Below are positions 20,739 to 28,705 of a stretch of 64,000 bases of DNA, piece after piece (position 1 is the first letter of the stretch; every line of letters begins with the position of its first letter). The notes under the pieces were generated by a model that had not been told where the DNA came from, did not search any database, and saw nothing but the letters and a program-made list of their open reading frames with translations. The stretch spans positions 1-64,000 of the forward strand of contig NZ_RCCP01000007.1 of assembly GCF_003664125.1 (NCBI RefSeq), given 5' to 3'. The stretch comes from Planococcus citreus. GTDB taxonomy: Bacteria; Bacillota; Bacilli; Bacillales_A; Planococcaceae. The position numbers and the translations under genes were made by a program.

Positions 20739-22103
20739 ATGACTGAAAAACCAATCATTGAAATGGGGCAGAAATTCCCCTTAACCATTAAAAAACTCGG
20801 TATCAACGGAGAAGGCGTCGGCTTTTTCAAGCGCAATGTCGTCTTTGTTCCCGGCGCACTGCCAGGTGAAGAAGTGACAGCACAAGTGACGATCGTGAAA
20901 CATAATTTCGCGCAAGCCCGGATATTGAAAATCCGTAAAGCTAGCCCCCACCGCCAGACGCCGCCGTGCCCGATTTTTGAAACATGCGGCGGCTGCCAAT
21001 TGCAGCATTTATCCTATAGCCAGCAACTCGTCGAAAAACGCGACTTGGTATTGCAATCACTCGACCGTTATTTGCGCGGGACGGACATCCAAGTACGCGA
21101 AACGATCGGCATGGACGACCCTTGGCATTACCGCAATAAGAGCCAGTTCCAAACACGCAAGAAAGACGGCAAAGTAATGGCCGGCTTGTTTGCGGAAGGC
21201 TCTCAGCAGCTGCTCGATATCGAACAATGCCTCGTCCAGCATCCGGATACGGTGAAAATCACCAATGCTGCGAAGCGCATCATTGAAGAATTGAACCTAT
21301 CCATCTACGACGGCAAATCGATGAAAGGGCTGGTGCGCACGATCGCTGTCCGCACGGCAGTCAAAACCGGTGAAATCCAGCTTGTGCTCATTACGACGCG
21401 CAAAGACATTCCGAAAGAGAAAGTGCTCGTCGAACGCTTGAGCGCAATCGATTCGAACTTGGTGTCCATCGTCCAAAACGTCAATACCGAGAAAACCTCA
21501 TTGGTATTTGGCGACACGACGCGTACGCTGTTCGGCAAACCGACCATTCACGAAGAACTCGGCGAATTGTCGTTCGATTTGTCTGCCCGCGCATTTTTCC
21601 AATTGAATCCGGAACAGACCGTCAAACTCTACGATGAAATTAAGCGTGCAGCGAAACTGACCGGCAAGGAATCAGTCGTCGATGCGTACTGCGGCGTCGG
21701 CACGATCGGCCTATGGCTGGCGGATTCCGCCCGTGAAATCCGCGGCATGGATACCATTCCGGAAAGCATTGCCGATGCAAAAGCCAACGCGAAAAAACAA
21801 GGCCATCAAGCGACTTACGTGACAGGCACGGCAGAAAAATGGCTCGAAACCTGGCGCAAGGAAGGTTATGTGCCGGATGTATTAACAGTCGACCCGCCGC
21901 GCACCGGGCTTGCGGATTCGCTTTTGAAAACCATCTTGAAAGTAAAACCGAAACGTTTTGTCTATACGTCATGCAACCCGTCCACGCTTGCGAAAGACTT
22001 GCAGCAATTGACGAAGATTTACCGCGTCGAATACATCCAGCCGATCGATATGTTCCCGCAGACTTCGCAAGTGGAAGCGGTGTGCTTGTTGACCTTGAAA
22101 TAG
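20739..22103 (+). CDS. rlmD: 23S rRNA (uracil-C5)-methyltransferase RlmD, first copy
   Basis: This 454-aa TrmA/RumA-type enzyme makes 5-methyluridine in 23S rRNA. It has an N-terminal TRAM domain (about 1-65) and Fe-S cluster cysteines in [14 protein letters not shown]. The SAM-binding motif is [14 protein letters not shown], and catalytic residues lie in DPPRTGL and [13 protein letters not shown]. The ATG at 20739 has AAGGA ten bases upstream. A second full-length paralogue lies at 55574-56935; Bacillus also has two (YfjO and YefA). Confidence 0.94.
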   Translation: MTEKPIIEMGQKFPLTIKKLGINGEGVGFFKRNVVFVPGALPGEEVTAQVTIVKHNFAQARILKIRKASPHRQTPPCPIFETCGGCQLQHLSYSQQLVEKRDLVLQSLDRYLRGTDIQVRETIGMDDPWHYRNKSQFQTRKKDGKVMAGLFAEGSQQLLDIEQCLVQHPDTVKITNAAKRIIEELNLSIYDGKSMKGLVRTIAVRTAVKTGEIQLVLITTRKDIPKEKVLVERLSAIDSNLVSIVQNVNTEKTSLVFGDTTRTLFGKPTIHEELGELSFDLSARAFFQLNPEQTVKLYDEIKRAAKLTGKESVVDAYCGVGTIGLWLADSAREIRGMDTIPESIADAKANAKKQGHQATYVTGTAEKWLETWRKEGYVPDVLTVDPPRTGLADSLLKTILKVKPKRFVYTSCNPSTLAKDLQQLTKIYRVEYIQPIDMFPQTSQVEAVCLLTLK

Positions 22104-22241
22104 AAGGTTTCCCGCTCTTTGATTCGCGCTTTGCATACTCTTGACTCCAGCCATTGCATTTGATTTTTTAACAGGTTCTCAGGTTTTGAAAGCATCCACT
22201 GCCAGAGCCCAGGTGAAATCAGCTATTCAGGAGGAATTGCC

Positions 22242-22793
22242 ATGAAGCCGTTGATTATCTATTACTCCCATTCCGAAAACAATCAAAAGCTAGCGATAGA
22301 ACTGCAAAGCCGGATCGGGTGCGAATTGCGCGAAATCAAAGAACAAAAGAAACGGAAAGATATATCGATCTTGATGGATTTCCTCATCAAGCGCGACTCC
22401 CGTTTGGCACCGCTGGATTTTGACCTGAGAGAATACAGCCCGGTGATTTTGCTGGCTCCGATTTGGGCTGGAAAAATTGCAGCGCCGATGCGGACCTTTA
22501 TTAAAAAGTCAAAAGATGGTTTAATCGATTACTCGTTTATCACCATTTGCAGCGGCGGGCCTGGCCAGCGGGAAAAGATCGGCGCAGAACTGCTTGCGCT
22601 CACCTCCCGCGAACCATCGGCATTAGCCGAGTTGTGGATCAACAACCTGCTCCCTGAAGAACAGCGCAATAAAATTAAGTACACCAATAAGTTCCGGCTC
22701 AAGCGTGAGCATTTCAGCCAATTTGATAAAGAAATCAGGTTCTTCATTGAAATGGCATTGCATGCAGACAAAGAACCCCAAACACTGACATAA
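22242..22793 (+). CDS. Flavodoxin family protein
   Basis: This 183-aa protein begins with the flavodoxin-type beta strand and phosphate-binding loop (IIYYSHSENNQKLAIEL). It has an APIWAGKIAAPMRTF stretch that corresponds to the second FMN loop. It probably binds FMN and acts as an NAD(P)H reductase or electron carrier. Redox partner is unknown. AGGAGG precedes the ATG. It lies 138 bp after rlmD on the same strand. Confidence 0.8.
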   Translation: MKPLIIYYSHSENNQKLAIELQSRIGCELREIKEQKKRKDISILMDFLIKRDSRLAPLDFDLREYSPVILLAPIWAGKIAAPMRTFIKKSKDGLIDYSFITICSGGPGQREKIGAELLALTSREPSALAELWINNLLPEEQRNKIKYTNKFRLKREHFSQFDKEIRFFIEMALHADKEPQTLT

Positions 22794-22795
22794 TC

Positions 22796-22841
22796 CAAGC
22801 GACAGGCAACCGTTAAATACGGTGCCTGTCGCTTTTTTCAT
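22796..22841 (+). terminator. Terminator after the flavodoxin gene
   Basis: AAGCGACAGGCA pairs with TGCCTGTCGCTT around a short loop and is followed by T6 on the plus strand. Confidence 0.93.
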
Positions 22842-22847
22842 GGAATT

Positions 22848-22884
22848 AAAAAAGTGCAGGAAGCGTCCGCTTCCTACACTTTTG
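22848..22884 (-). terminator. Terminator after the MFS transporter gene
   Basis: Reading the minus strand, AAAAGTGTAGGAAGCG pairs with CGCTTCCTGCACTTTT with one mismatch, followed by T-rich sequence. It lies 24 bp past the MFS stop, back to back with the flavodoxin terminator. Confidence 0.88.
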
Positions 22885-22907
22885 CAGCACCATATTCATT
22901 TCAGAAT

Positions 22908-24080
22908 TTAGGCTGTCTGTTTGTGTGGCCCTTTAAAAGCGATGATGGTGAATAAGGTCAATAAGATTCCGGTAATCAACAATAGGAAACTCAGCTGCTC
23001 GGTGACTTCAAGAAACAAGCCGCCTGCTGCCGGGCCGATCAAACTGCCGACGCTGAACGCCACGCCGCATAATAAATTCCCAGTCGGCAGCAATTCTTTC
23101 GGCATCAAGTCAGTCATATAAGAAATGCCGAGCGAAAAAGTCGAACCGACAAACATGCCAGCCACCACAAATAGAACGAGCGTGAGCCAGGCATTCGATT
23201 CAAAGAACGTCGCCACTAAAAATGACAGCCCACCGCCGCTTAGCGCAATCATCAATACCTTTTTCCGTCCGATGCGGTCACTGAGTTCACCGAGCGGCAA
23301 TTGCGTGGCGATTGCCCCGATGGAAAAGGCAGCAAGAATATAGGAGACCATGCTGATATCGAATGATTGGCGCAAAGCATAGACCGGATAGATCGCGCTC
23401 AGTGATGCTTCCAAAAAACCATAGCCGAGCGGGGGCAAAAAAGCGACCCAGCCGATGACGAGAGCCGTCCGAAAGCGCTGCAAGGTTCCTTTGGCGCCCA
23501 TGGAACTGGCGGAATGCTCCGGAAAATCATTGCGCAGGAAAAACACCAATGACCAGGCAATCAAACAGAGAACCCCGGAAATGATGAACGGCAATGCTTC
23601 GAACACTTCGACGAGCGGCACGAATAGCGGACCTGCACCAAAACCGACACTGAACGACATGCCGTAGATCGCGATATTGCGGCCGAGCTTATGGTGAGGC
23701 GAAGTGCTGGTGATCCAGGTTTGCGTCGAAAAATGCAGCGCCTGGTCCCCTACGCCGATCAAAATGCGCAAGACAAACCAAAATAAGACGCTTTTCCATA
23801 AAGGAAACGAAAGCAAGGCGAGTATGACCATCGCCCCGCCGACGAGAATAAGCGGTTTAAAACCGAACTTTCTCAGCTGTGGCTCCATGAACGGAGCGAC
23901 AGCGATAATGCCTATGTATAAGCCTGTTGCACTGAGGCCGTTCAGTGCAGACGATACGCCGTCCTGTTCAAAAATGACGGCAATGAGCGGTAGTAGCATG
24001 CCTTGTGAAAACCCTGATATCGACACAATGGCGACCAAAATCCAAAAGCGGGCACGTTCGCTTGATAAGAAATATTTCAT
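22908..24080 (-). CDS. MFS transporter, 12-TM
   Basis: This 390-aa major facilitator has about 12 hydrophobic helices. The motif A-like LSDRIGRKKVL sits between helices 8 and 9, giving the second-half loop signature, and there is a short charged C-terminus. The ATG at 24080 has GGGGAGG only four bases upstream; a GTG at 24101 is in frame but lies before the ribosome binding site. Substrate unknown; closest general class is drug/sugar-type exporters of Bacillales. Confidence 0.88.
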   Translation of the reverse strand: MKYFLSSERARFWILVAIVSISGFSQGMLLPLIAVIFEQDGVSSALNGLSATGLYIGIIAVAPFMEPQLRKFGFKPLILVGGAMVILALLSFPLWKSVLFWFVLRILIGVGDQALHFSTQTWITSTSPHHKLGRNIAIYGMSFSVGFGAGPLFVPLVEVFEALPFIISGVLCLIAWSLVFFLRNDFPEHSASSMGAKGTLQRFRTALVIGWVAFLPPLGYGFLEASLSAIYPVYALRQSFDISMVSYILAAFSIGAIATQLPLGELSDRIGRKKVLMIALSGGGLSFLVATFFESNAWLTLVLFVVAGMFVGSTFSLGISYMTDLMPKELLPTGNLLCGVAFSVGSLIGPAAGGLFLEVTEQLSFLLLITGILLTLFTIIAFKGPHKQTA

Positions 24081-24159
24081 AATGCCTCCCCGAACGAGCA
24101 CGTTCTTTTCTATTTTTGGAAGTTTCCGCTACAATTTTAACATAAGGAGGAGATACAAG

Positions 24160-24540
24160 ATGAAATTTTCCATGAATGAAAACGGATTTACCGGGCATTT
24201 GCCTTTTGGCGAGCTCCACGTCTCGACTAATGAAGAATACGGATTCCGCCCTTATCAGCTGCTGGTTTCTTCACTGGCCATCTGCAGCGCAGGGATCATC
24301 CGCAAAGTATTGGACAAGCAACGGATGCCGGCAGAAGACATCGAAGTGGAAGTGAAGGAAATCGTCCGCGTCGCCGAAGAAGCGGACCGCGTTTCAAAAG
24401 TCCATCTGCATTTCCGCATCAAAGGCGATATCAATGAGGCGAAAATGCCGCGCGTTATGGAATTGACGCGTAAAAACTGCTCTATGGTCCGTTCTGTTGA
24501 AGAGACCATCGACATTGTGGAGACATACGAATTGATTTAA
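24160..24540 (+). CDS. OsmC family protein
   Basis: This 126-aa OsmC/YhfA-like protein belongs to a family that includes organic hydroperoxide reductases and uncharacterised members. The single family-typical region LVSSLAICSAGIIRKVL carries the first reactive cysteine, and the second is in RKNCSMVRSV, the usual two-cysteine arrangement. AGGAGG lies eight bases upstream of the ATG. The frame is open far upstream (from 23704), but that part is antisense to the MFS gene. Expected role is thiol-dependent peroxide detoxification. Confidence 0.88.
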   Translation: MKFSMNENGFTGHLPFGELHVSTNEEYGFRPYQLLVSSLAICSAGIIRKVLDKQRMPAEDIEVEVKEIVRVAEEADRVSKVHLHFRIKGDINEAKMPRVMELTRKNCSMVRSVEETIDIVETYELI

Positions 24541-24546
24541 ACACAT

Positions 24547-24594
24547 AAAAGGCTCAGTCCGTTTCTGCATGGCAGATTGCGGGCTGAGCCTTTA
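24547..24594. terminator. Bidirectional terminator between osmC-like gene and ncRNA candidate
   Basis: AAAAGGCTCAG (24548-24557 region) pairs with CTGAGCCTTT at the right arm, with a 25-nt loop. T-runs occur on both sides, so it ends osmC transcription on the plus strand and the minus-strand transcript starting near 24726. Confidence 0.85.
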
Positions 24595-24726
24595 TGTTTT
24601 ATGTTTACAGTTCGTTTCCATAATCGCACTGTCGGTGAAGCCACCTAAATGCTCGAATCGCCTCCTCTTTCCTATCGCGTTCTTTATGGTTCGGTGATCC
24701 GTCTTGTCCTCCCCTCGTAAAGGATT
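24548..24726 (-). ncRNA. Candidate small RNA of about 180 nt
   Basis: A strong SigA-like promoter (24733-24761) predicts a minus-strand transcript starting near 24726 and ending at the hairpin at 24547-24594. The RNA is purine-rich with two Shine-Dalgarno-like runs (GAGGGGAGG and AGAGGAGG). I find no ATG, GTG or TTG at a normal distance from either. One frame is open for 38 codons but lacks a start codon. It could be a regulatory RNA or the leader of an unusual small ORF. No match to a named RNA family was recognised. Confidence 0.4.
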
Positions 24727-24732
24727 GATGCA

Positions 24733-24761
24733 ATTATATCACATTAATAGAATAGTGTAAA
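24733..24761 (-). promoter_or_regulatory. Strong SigA-type promoter for the candidate small RNA
   Basis: On the minus strand, TTTACA (complement of 24756-24761), 17 bp, then TATAAT (complement of 24733-24738), with a TG one base before the -10 (extended -10). No recognised gene follows it on that strand before the terminator. Confidence 0.75.
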
Positions 24762-24807
24762 TATTCAATTAATAAATTTTCGTTATTTCCGCATTTTTTC
24801 TGTACTA

Positions 24808-24836
24808 TTGATATTCCTTTAGTTATCAGCTACTAT
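24808..24836 (+). promoter_or_regulatory. Promoter of the SE1561-family gene
   Basis: TTGATA (24808-24813) and TACTAT (24831-24836) are separated by 17 bp, about 25 bp upstream of the ATG. Confidence 0.5.
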
Positions 24837-24861
24837 ATACAATGGAAATGAGGTGGAATCA

Positions 24862-25059
24862 ATGGGAAAATCCATTACTGATAAGGAACAGCAAGTAACT
24901 TATATGAAACAAAGGCTCAGCATGTTCCTCGATGTGTTAGATGCCATCGAACCGGAAAGCACGGAGCTTGAAGATATTGACCGGCTGATTGCCATGGTCG
25001 ACGATTTGGACAACAAAATGCAGCAATTCAAAAACCGTCCATCTACTGAAAACGAATAA
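24862..25059 (+). CDS. SE1561 family small protein
   Basis: This 65-aa acidic, helical protein resembles the SE1561 family of Bacillales. The conserved core is YMKQRLSMFLDVLDAIEPE followed by EDIDRLIAMVDDLDNK. Function is unknown; the pattern suggests a small coiled-coil or helical hairpin. The ATG at 24862 has GAGGTGG five bases upstream. An in-frame GTG at 24853 overlaps that site. It is a single-gene unit with its own promoter and terminator. Confidence 0.82.
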   Translation: MGKSITDKEQQVTYMKQRLSMFLDVLDAIEPESTELEDIDRLIAMVDDLDNKMQQFKNRPSTENE

Positions 25060-25064
25060 TCCCC

Positions 25065-25104
25065 AAGCCCTGAAGCTTTCAATGAAAGCTTCAGGGCTTT
25101 TTAT
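25065..25104 (+). terminator. Terminator after the SE1561-family gene
   Basis: AGCCCTGAAGCTTTC (25066-25080) pairs with AAAGCTTCAGGGCT, followed by T5. The stem is very close in sequence to the one after the DUF1128 gene at 30351-30379. Confidence 0.93.
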
Positions 25105-25226
25105 GTCATTCGCAAAAGGATTAGCCAAAATGACATATATTAAGCAAAATCCCGCTTCTATCCGGAGATCCGTATGGTAAACTGACAGTAATTACCGATA
25201 TCTGACTATTTGATGGAGGAGTGGCT

Positions 25227-27101
25227 ATGTGGAATAAAGTTCGGCCTCATATCGAATTGATCGCCGCGGTGTTATCAGGCGTTCTGATCATTATCGCCTA
25301 TATCCTGGAATTACAGGATATCGCTCTTCCTTCCGTCGCCATCTATTTGCTGGCATTCGTAATCGGCGGCTACGCGAAGGCGAAATACGGCATCAAGAAA
25401 ACCATCGAAGACAAAGAGTTGAATGTCGAATTCCTGATGATTCTGGCAGCTGTTGGTGCATCCATCATCGGCTACTGGACTGAAGGCGCCATCCTGATCT
25501 TCATCTTTGCGTTAAGCGGCGCACTTGAAACCTATACGATGAACAAAAGCCGCAAAGAACTGTCTGCCCTCATGGAGATGCAGCCGGATGAAGCCTGGCT
25601 ATTGAAAGAATCCGGCGAGACGGTGCGCGTTCCGGTCGGTGAATTGAACACAGGAGACCTGGTCGCCGTCCGGCCCGGTGAGCGAATTCCTGTCGATGGT
25701 GAAGTCCATTCCGGACAAACCGCTGTCGACGAATCCGCCATCAGCGGTGAAGCGATTCCGGTGTCCAAATACCAACACGATAATTTATTTGCGGGCACCG
25801 TCAATTTGTCCGGTTCGATCACGATGGTGATGACCAAGCCGAGTTCTGAAACGATGTTCCAAAAAATCATCGAGCTCGTGCAATCCGCTGAAAGTGAGAA
25901 ATCTCCCTCCCAGCAATTTATCGAACGCTTTGAAGGCCGTTATGTCAAAATTGTCTTGATTGTCTTCGTGCTCATGCTGTTCCTCCCCCATTTCTTGTTG
26001 GGCTGGAGCTGGAATGAAACCTTCTACCGAGCCATGGTACTGCTTGTAGTGGCATCGCCTTGCGCATTGGTCGCTTCCATCATGCCCGCTACGCTTGCCG
26101 CCATTTCAAACGGCGCCAAGAGCGGCGTCATTTTTAAAGGCGGAGCGCATTTGGAGAATTTAAGCGTCATTAAAGCCATCGCATTCGATAAGACCGGCAC
26201 ATTGACACGCGGCAAACCCGAAGTGACTGATTTTATCATCCGCCAAGATGCAAATCGCGAACAGGTGATGGCGCTGGTCGCAGGAATCGAATCCCAATCC
26301 AATCATCCCCTCGCAAAAGCAATGACCGATTATGTCATCCAACAAGGATTCGAACCGATGCGCAATCTGCAAGTCGTGGATGTGCCCGGTAATGGGTTGA
26401 AAACACAGTTCAACGGCGCTGAAATCCTAATCGGCAAGCCCGGCTTTGTCGGCGAGCATGAAGCTTATGCTTTTGAAGGCGGAATTCTTGAAAATCTGGC
26501 GAATCAAGGGAAAACCGTCACTTTCGTGAGGGATGGCCACGGGATTCTCGCTGCTATGGCGCTCAAAGATACTGTTCGCGACATTACCAAATCCACCATC
26601 GCCGAACTTCAGGATCGTGGCATTTATTGCATCATGCTCACAGGTGATAACCGTAAAACCGCAAAAGCCATTGCGGAAGAAACCGGTGTCGATGAGTACA
26701 TCGGTGAATGCCTGCCTGGCGATAAAGTGCAGCACTTGAAAAAACTATTGGCTAAGTACAAATATGTGGCGATGACAGGAGACGGCATCAACGACGCCCC
26801 TGCCCTTGCGACAGCAACGACTGGCATCGCAATGGGTGAAGGAACCGATATCGCCCTAGAAACCGCAGACGTTATTTTGATGAAAAACGATTTATCCCGT
26901 ATTTCCTATTCGATCCGGCTGGCGAGAAAAATGCAGCGTATCGTCAAGCAGAACATCTTTTTCTCCGTCGCCGTCATTATCATGCTTATCTTGTCGAATT
27001 TCTTCCAGGCGATTTCTTTGCCGCTCGGAGTGGTCGGACATGAAGGCAGCACAATCTTGGTCATTTTGAACGGATTGCGTATGCTTAACCGCAATGTTTA
27101 A
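25227..27101 (+). CDS. P1B-4-type heavy-metal-transporting ATPase (PfeT/ZosA-like)
   Basis: This P-type ATPase of about 624 aa lacks an N-terminal metal-binding domain. The SPC motif (VASPCALVAS) replaces CPC. The phosphorylation site is DKTGTLTRG, and TGDNRKTAKAI and GDGINDAPAL are in the ATP-binding core. The last helix has the HEGST motif that marks the P1B-4 group. Such enzymes export Fe(II), Co or Zn; in Bacillus, PfeT is PerR-controlled. The ATG at 25227 has GGAGG seven bases upstream. I found no convincing PerR box upstream here, so the metal and regulator remain open. Confidence 0.9.
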   Translation: MWNKVRPHIELIAAVLSGVLIIIAYILELQDIALPSVAIYLLAFVIGGYAKAKYGIKKTIEDKELNVEFLMILAAVGASIIGYWTEGAILIFIFALSGALETYTMNKSRKELSALMEMQPDEAWLLKESGETVRVPVGELNTGDLVAVRPGERIPVDGEVHSGQTAVDESAISGEAIPVSKYQHDNLFAGTVNLSGSITMVMTKPSSETMFQKIIELVQSAESEKSPSQQFIERFEGRYVKIVLIVFVLMLFLPHFLLGWSWNETFYRAMVLLVVASPCALVASIMPATLAAISNGAKSGVIFKGGAHLENLSVIKAIAFDKTGTLTRGKPEVTDFIIRQDANREQVMALVAGIESQSNHPLAKAMTDYVIQQGFEPMRNLQVVDVPGNGLKTQFNGAEILIGKPGFVGEHEAYAFEGGILENLANQGKTVTFVRDGHGILAAMALKDTVRDITKSTIAELQDRGIYCIMLTGDNRKTAKAIAEETGVDEYIGECLPGDKVQHLKKLLAKYKYVAMTGDGINDAPALATATTGIAMGEGTDIALETADVILMKNDLSRISYSIRLARKMQRIVKQNIFFSVAVIIMLILSNFFQAISLPLGVVGHEGSTILVILNGLRMLNRNV

Positions 27102-27112
27102 AATTCAATACA

Positions 27113-27160
27113 CAAAAGACGGCTCTCCCTCATTTATTGGGGAGAGCCGCCTTCTTTTTA
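27113..27160. terminator. Bidirectional terminator between the metal ATPase and yihY-like gene
   Basis: GGCTCTCCC pairs with GGGAGAGCC at 27121-27150, flanked by A- and T-rich tracts. The yihY stop codon (27130-27132) lies in the loop. Confidence 0.88.
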
Positions 27161-28044
27161 TGCAGCCGTTTCCTGGAATGCCGCCTTCCTTGCATGACAG
27201 CATTGATTTGCCCGCCGATGATCAACAACATGGCTGAAAGGTAGAGCCACAGCAATAACAGGATGATCCCCCCGATACTGCCATAAGTAGCTGAGAAATT
27301 GCCGAAATTATTGATATAGATAGAGAACAAAAATGACAGCAACAGCCATCCGATAGAAGCAAAAGCCGCTCCTGGCAGCACCGTCCTGAAACTAATCCGG
27401 ACATTTGGCGCAAGCCAATAAATCACGGCGCATACAATGAATGTTATCAAGGCTGGAATGGTGAAACGAATCATCCCCCATAATTCCAGAAACCCTTCTT
27501 CAAGACCCAAAAATGCAAAAAAGAACAGGCCGATCTGGCGTCCGAATATAGGCAGCGCTAATGCTACTACCAACATGATAATCAAAAGAATGGTCATCAA
27601 AATCGACATGCCTCTCGCTATCAATAAAGGCCTACTCTCCCTCACTCCGTAGGTAGTATTCAAGGATTTAATCAATGCATCCATCCCGAGACTCGCCGAC
27701 CAAATTGTCGCCAGCACACCAAAAGATAACAAGCCGCTGTTTTGATTCGTCAAGATTTCATTCAAGGTCTGCTCAATCAGCACATACACTTCCGATGGAA
27801 TGACATCTTGCATAAACAGGAAGACTTCTTCCCTCGGCAGATTCAAATACGGAAGCAAAGTGACGAGAAAAATCAGCAACGGGAATATCGATAATAGGAA
27901 AAAAAACGCCAATTGCGCTCCGAGTCCCTGCACATCGACGTCTTTAATCCGTTTCCCTAATTCTTTTATAAATCCACGGCCAGTCAGCACGTCATACCTT
28001 GGTTTCCGTACTTGGGACTGGCCGCTTTTTTTGTGTGTTGCCAT
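27130..28044 (-). CDS. YihY/virulence factor BrkB family membrane protein
   Basis: This 304-aa protein has about six transmembrane helices between residues 40 and 285, with basic ends (KKSGQSQVRKPR at the start, RKRLHKKK at the end). It is a member of the YihY/BrkB family, often misnamed ribonuclease BN, whose function is unclear. AAAGG precedes the ATG. It lies 11 bp after the YtxH-like gene and is likely co-transcribed. Its stop is inside the terminator loop. Confidence 0.9.
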   Translation of the reverse strand: MATHKKSGQSQVRKPRYDVLTGRGFIKELGKRIKDVDVQGLGAQLAFFFLLSIFPLLIFLVTLLPYLNLPREEVFLFMQDVIPSEVYVLIEQTLNEILTNQNSGLLSFGVLATIWSASLGMDALIKSLNTTYGVRESRPLLIARGMSILMTILLIIMLVVALALPIFGRQIGLFFFAFLGLEEGFLELWGMIRFTIPALITFIVCAVIYWLAPNVRISFRTVLPGAAFASIGWLLLSFLFSIYINNFGNFSATYGSIGGIILLLLWLYLSAMLLIIGGQINAVMQGRRHSRKRLHKKKAALPNK

Positions 28045-28055
28045 GAATCTGGCCT

Positions 28056-28517
28056 TTAGTTGCGATTCTGGTTCTGTGAGTTGGTGTTACTTGATGAAGA
28101 GTCGTTTGTAGAAGAATCCTCCGTCAGTGAAGAACTCGGTGACGGGTTGTCTTCTTTGACTGCTGATACAACATCCTCTTTCGATTCGACCACCGCATCC
28201 TTCGTTTCCATGACAGCGCCTCTCGCGTCCCGTGCCACTTCTTTCACTTCCGGCACCAACTTCTTGACTTGCTCTACCTTGCCGCCTACATAAGCAGCGT
28301 CTTCGGAAATTCGGGAGTAAAGATTCTGTGCACGTTCTGCCTGTTCTTTAAAGGCGGATTTCAGCTCATCTTTATTATTTGCATAATATTTTGCGTTTTC
28401 ACTTGCTTTTTTCGATTTATTCATCACATCTTCGCGCGTGTTGCTGTCCAAAAGTGAAACTAGTGCCCCTACAGCCGCGCCTACTACTATTCCTGTCATT
28501 AATTTGTTTTGGCTCAT
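28056..28517 (-). CDS. YtxH domain-containing protein
   Basis: This 153-aa protein has a short N-terminal hydrophobic segment (about residues 8-25) typical of YtxH/general stress proteins. It is followed by amphipathic helices rich in Lys, Glu and Ala and a low-complexity Ser/Asn tail. YtxH proteins in Bacillus are SigB/SigH stress proteins of unknown function. AGGAGG precedes the ATG. A SigB-like promoter lies upstream at 28566-28591. It leads the yihY-like gene. Confidence 0.85.
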   Translation of the reverse strand: MSQNKLMTGIVVGAAVGALVSLLDSNTREDVMNKSKKASENAKYYANNKDELKSAFKEQAERAQNLYSRISEDAAYVGGKVEQVKKLVPEVKEVARDARGAVMETKDAVVESKEDVVSAVKEDNPSPSSSLTEDSSTNDSSSSNTNSQNQNRN

Positions 28518-28565
28518 TCCAAATTCCTCCTAGTATAAATTATAGTTTCCATCATACTTCGAATT

Positions 28566-28591
28566 TTTCCCTCTTCCTCCATAATCTAAAC
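28566..28591 (-). promoter_or_regulatory. Candidate SigB promoter of ytxH-yihY
   Basis: On the minus strand, GTTTAG (complement of 28586-28591), 14 bp, then GGGAAA (complement of 28566-28571) resembles the SigB consensus GTTTAA-N13-15-GGGTAT with three mismatches. Support also comes from the stress nature of YtxH proteins. Confidence 0.4.
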
Positions 28592-28705
28592 ACTTCGTAA
28601 ATTATTTTTTAAAAATAACTTGACTATGATATGAAACTTTCGGAATATTAACTCTACAGGAGGAATTTTTTCTAAAGAACAAAGTTTAAAAAAGGAGGAG
28701 AAAAG

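Noticed and set aside
23704..24159. Upstream extension of the osmC-like frame
   Set aside because: Antisense to the MFS gene; AGGAGG lies directly before the ATG at 24160.
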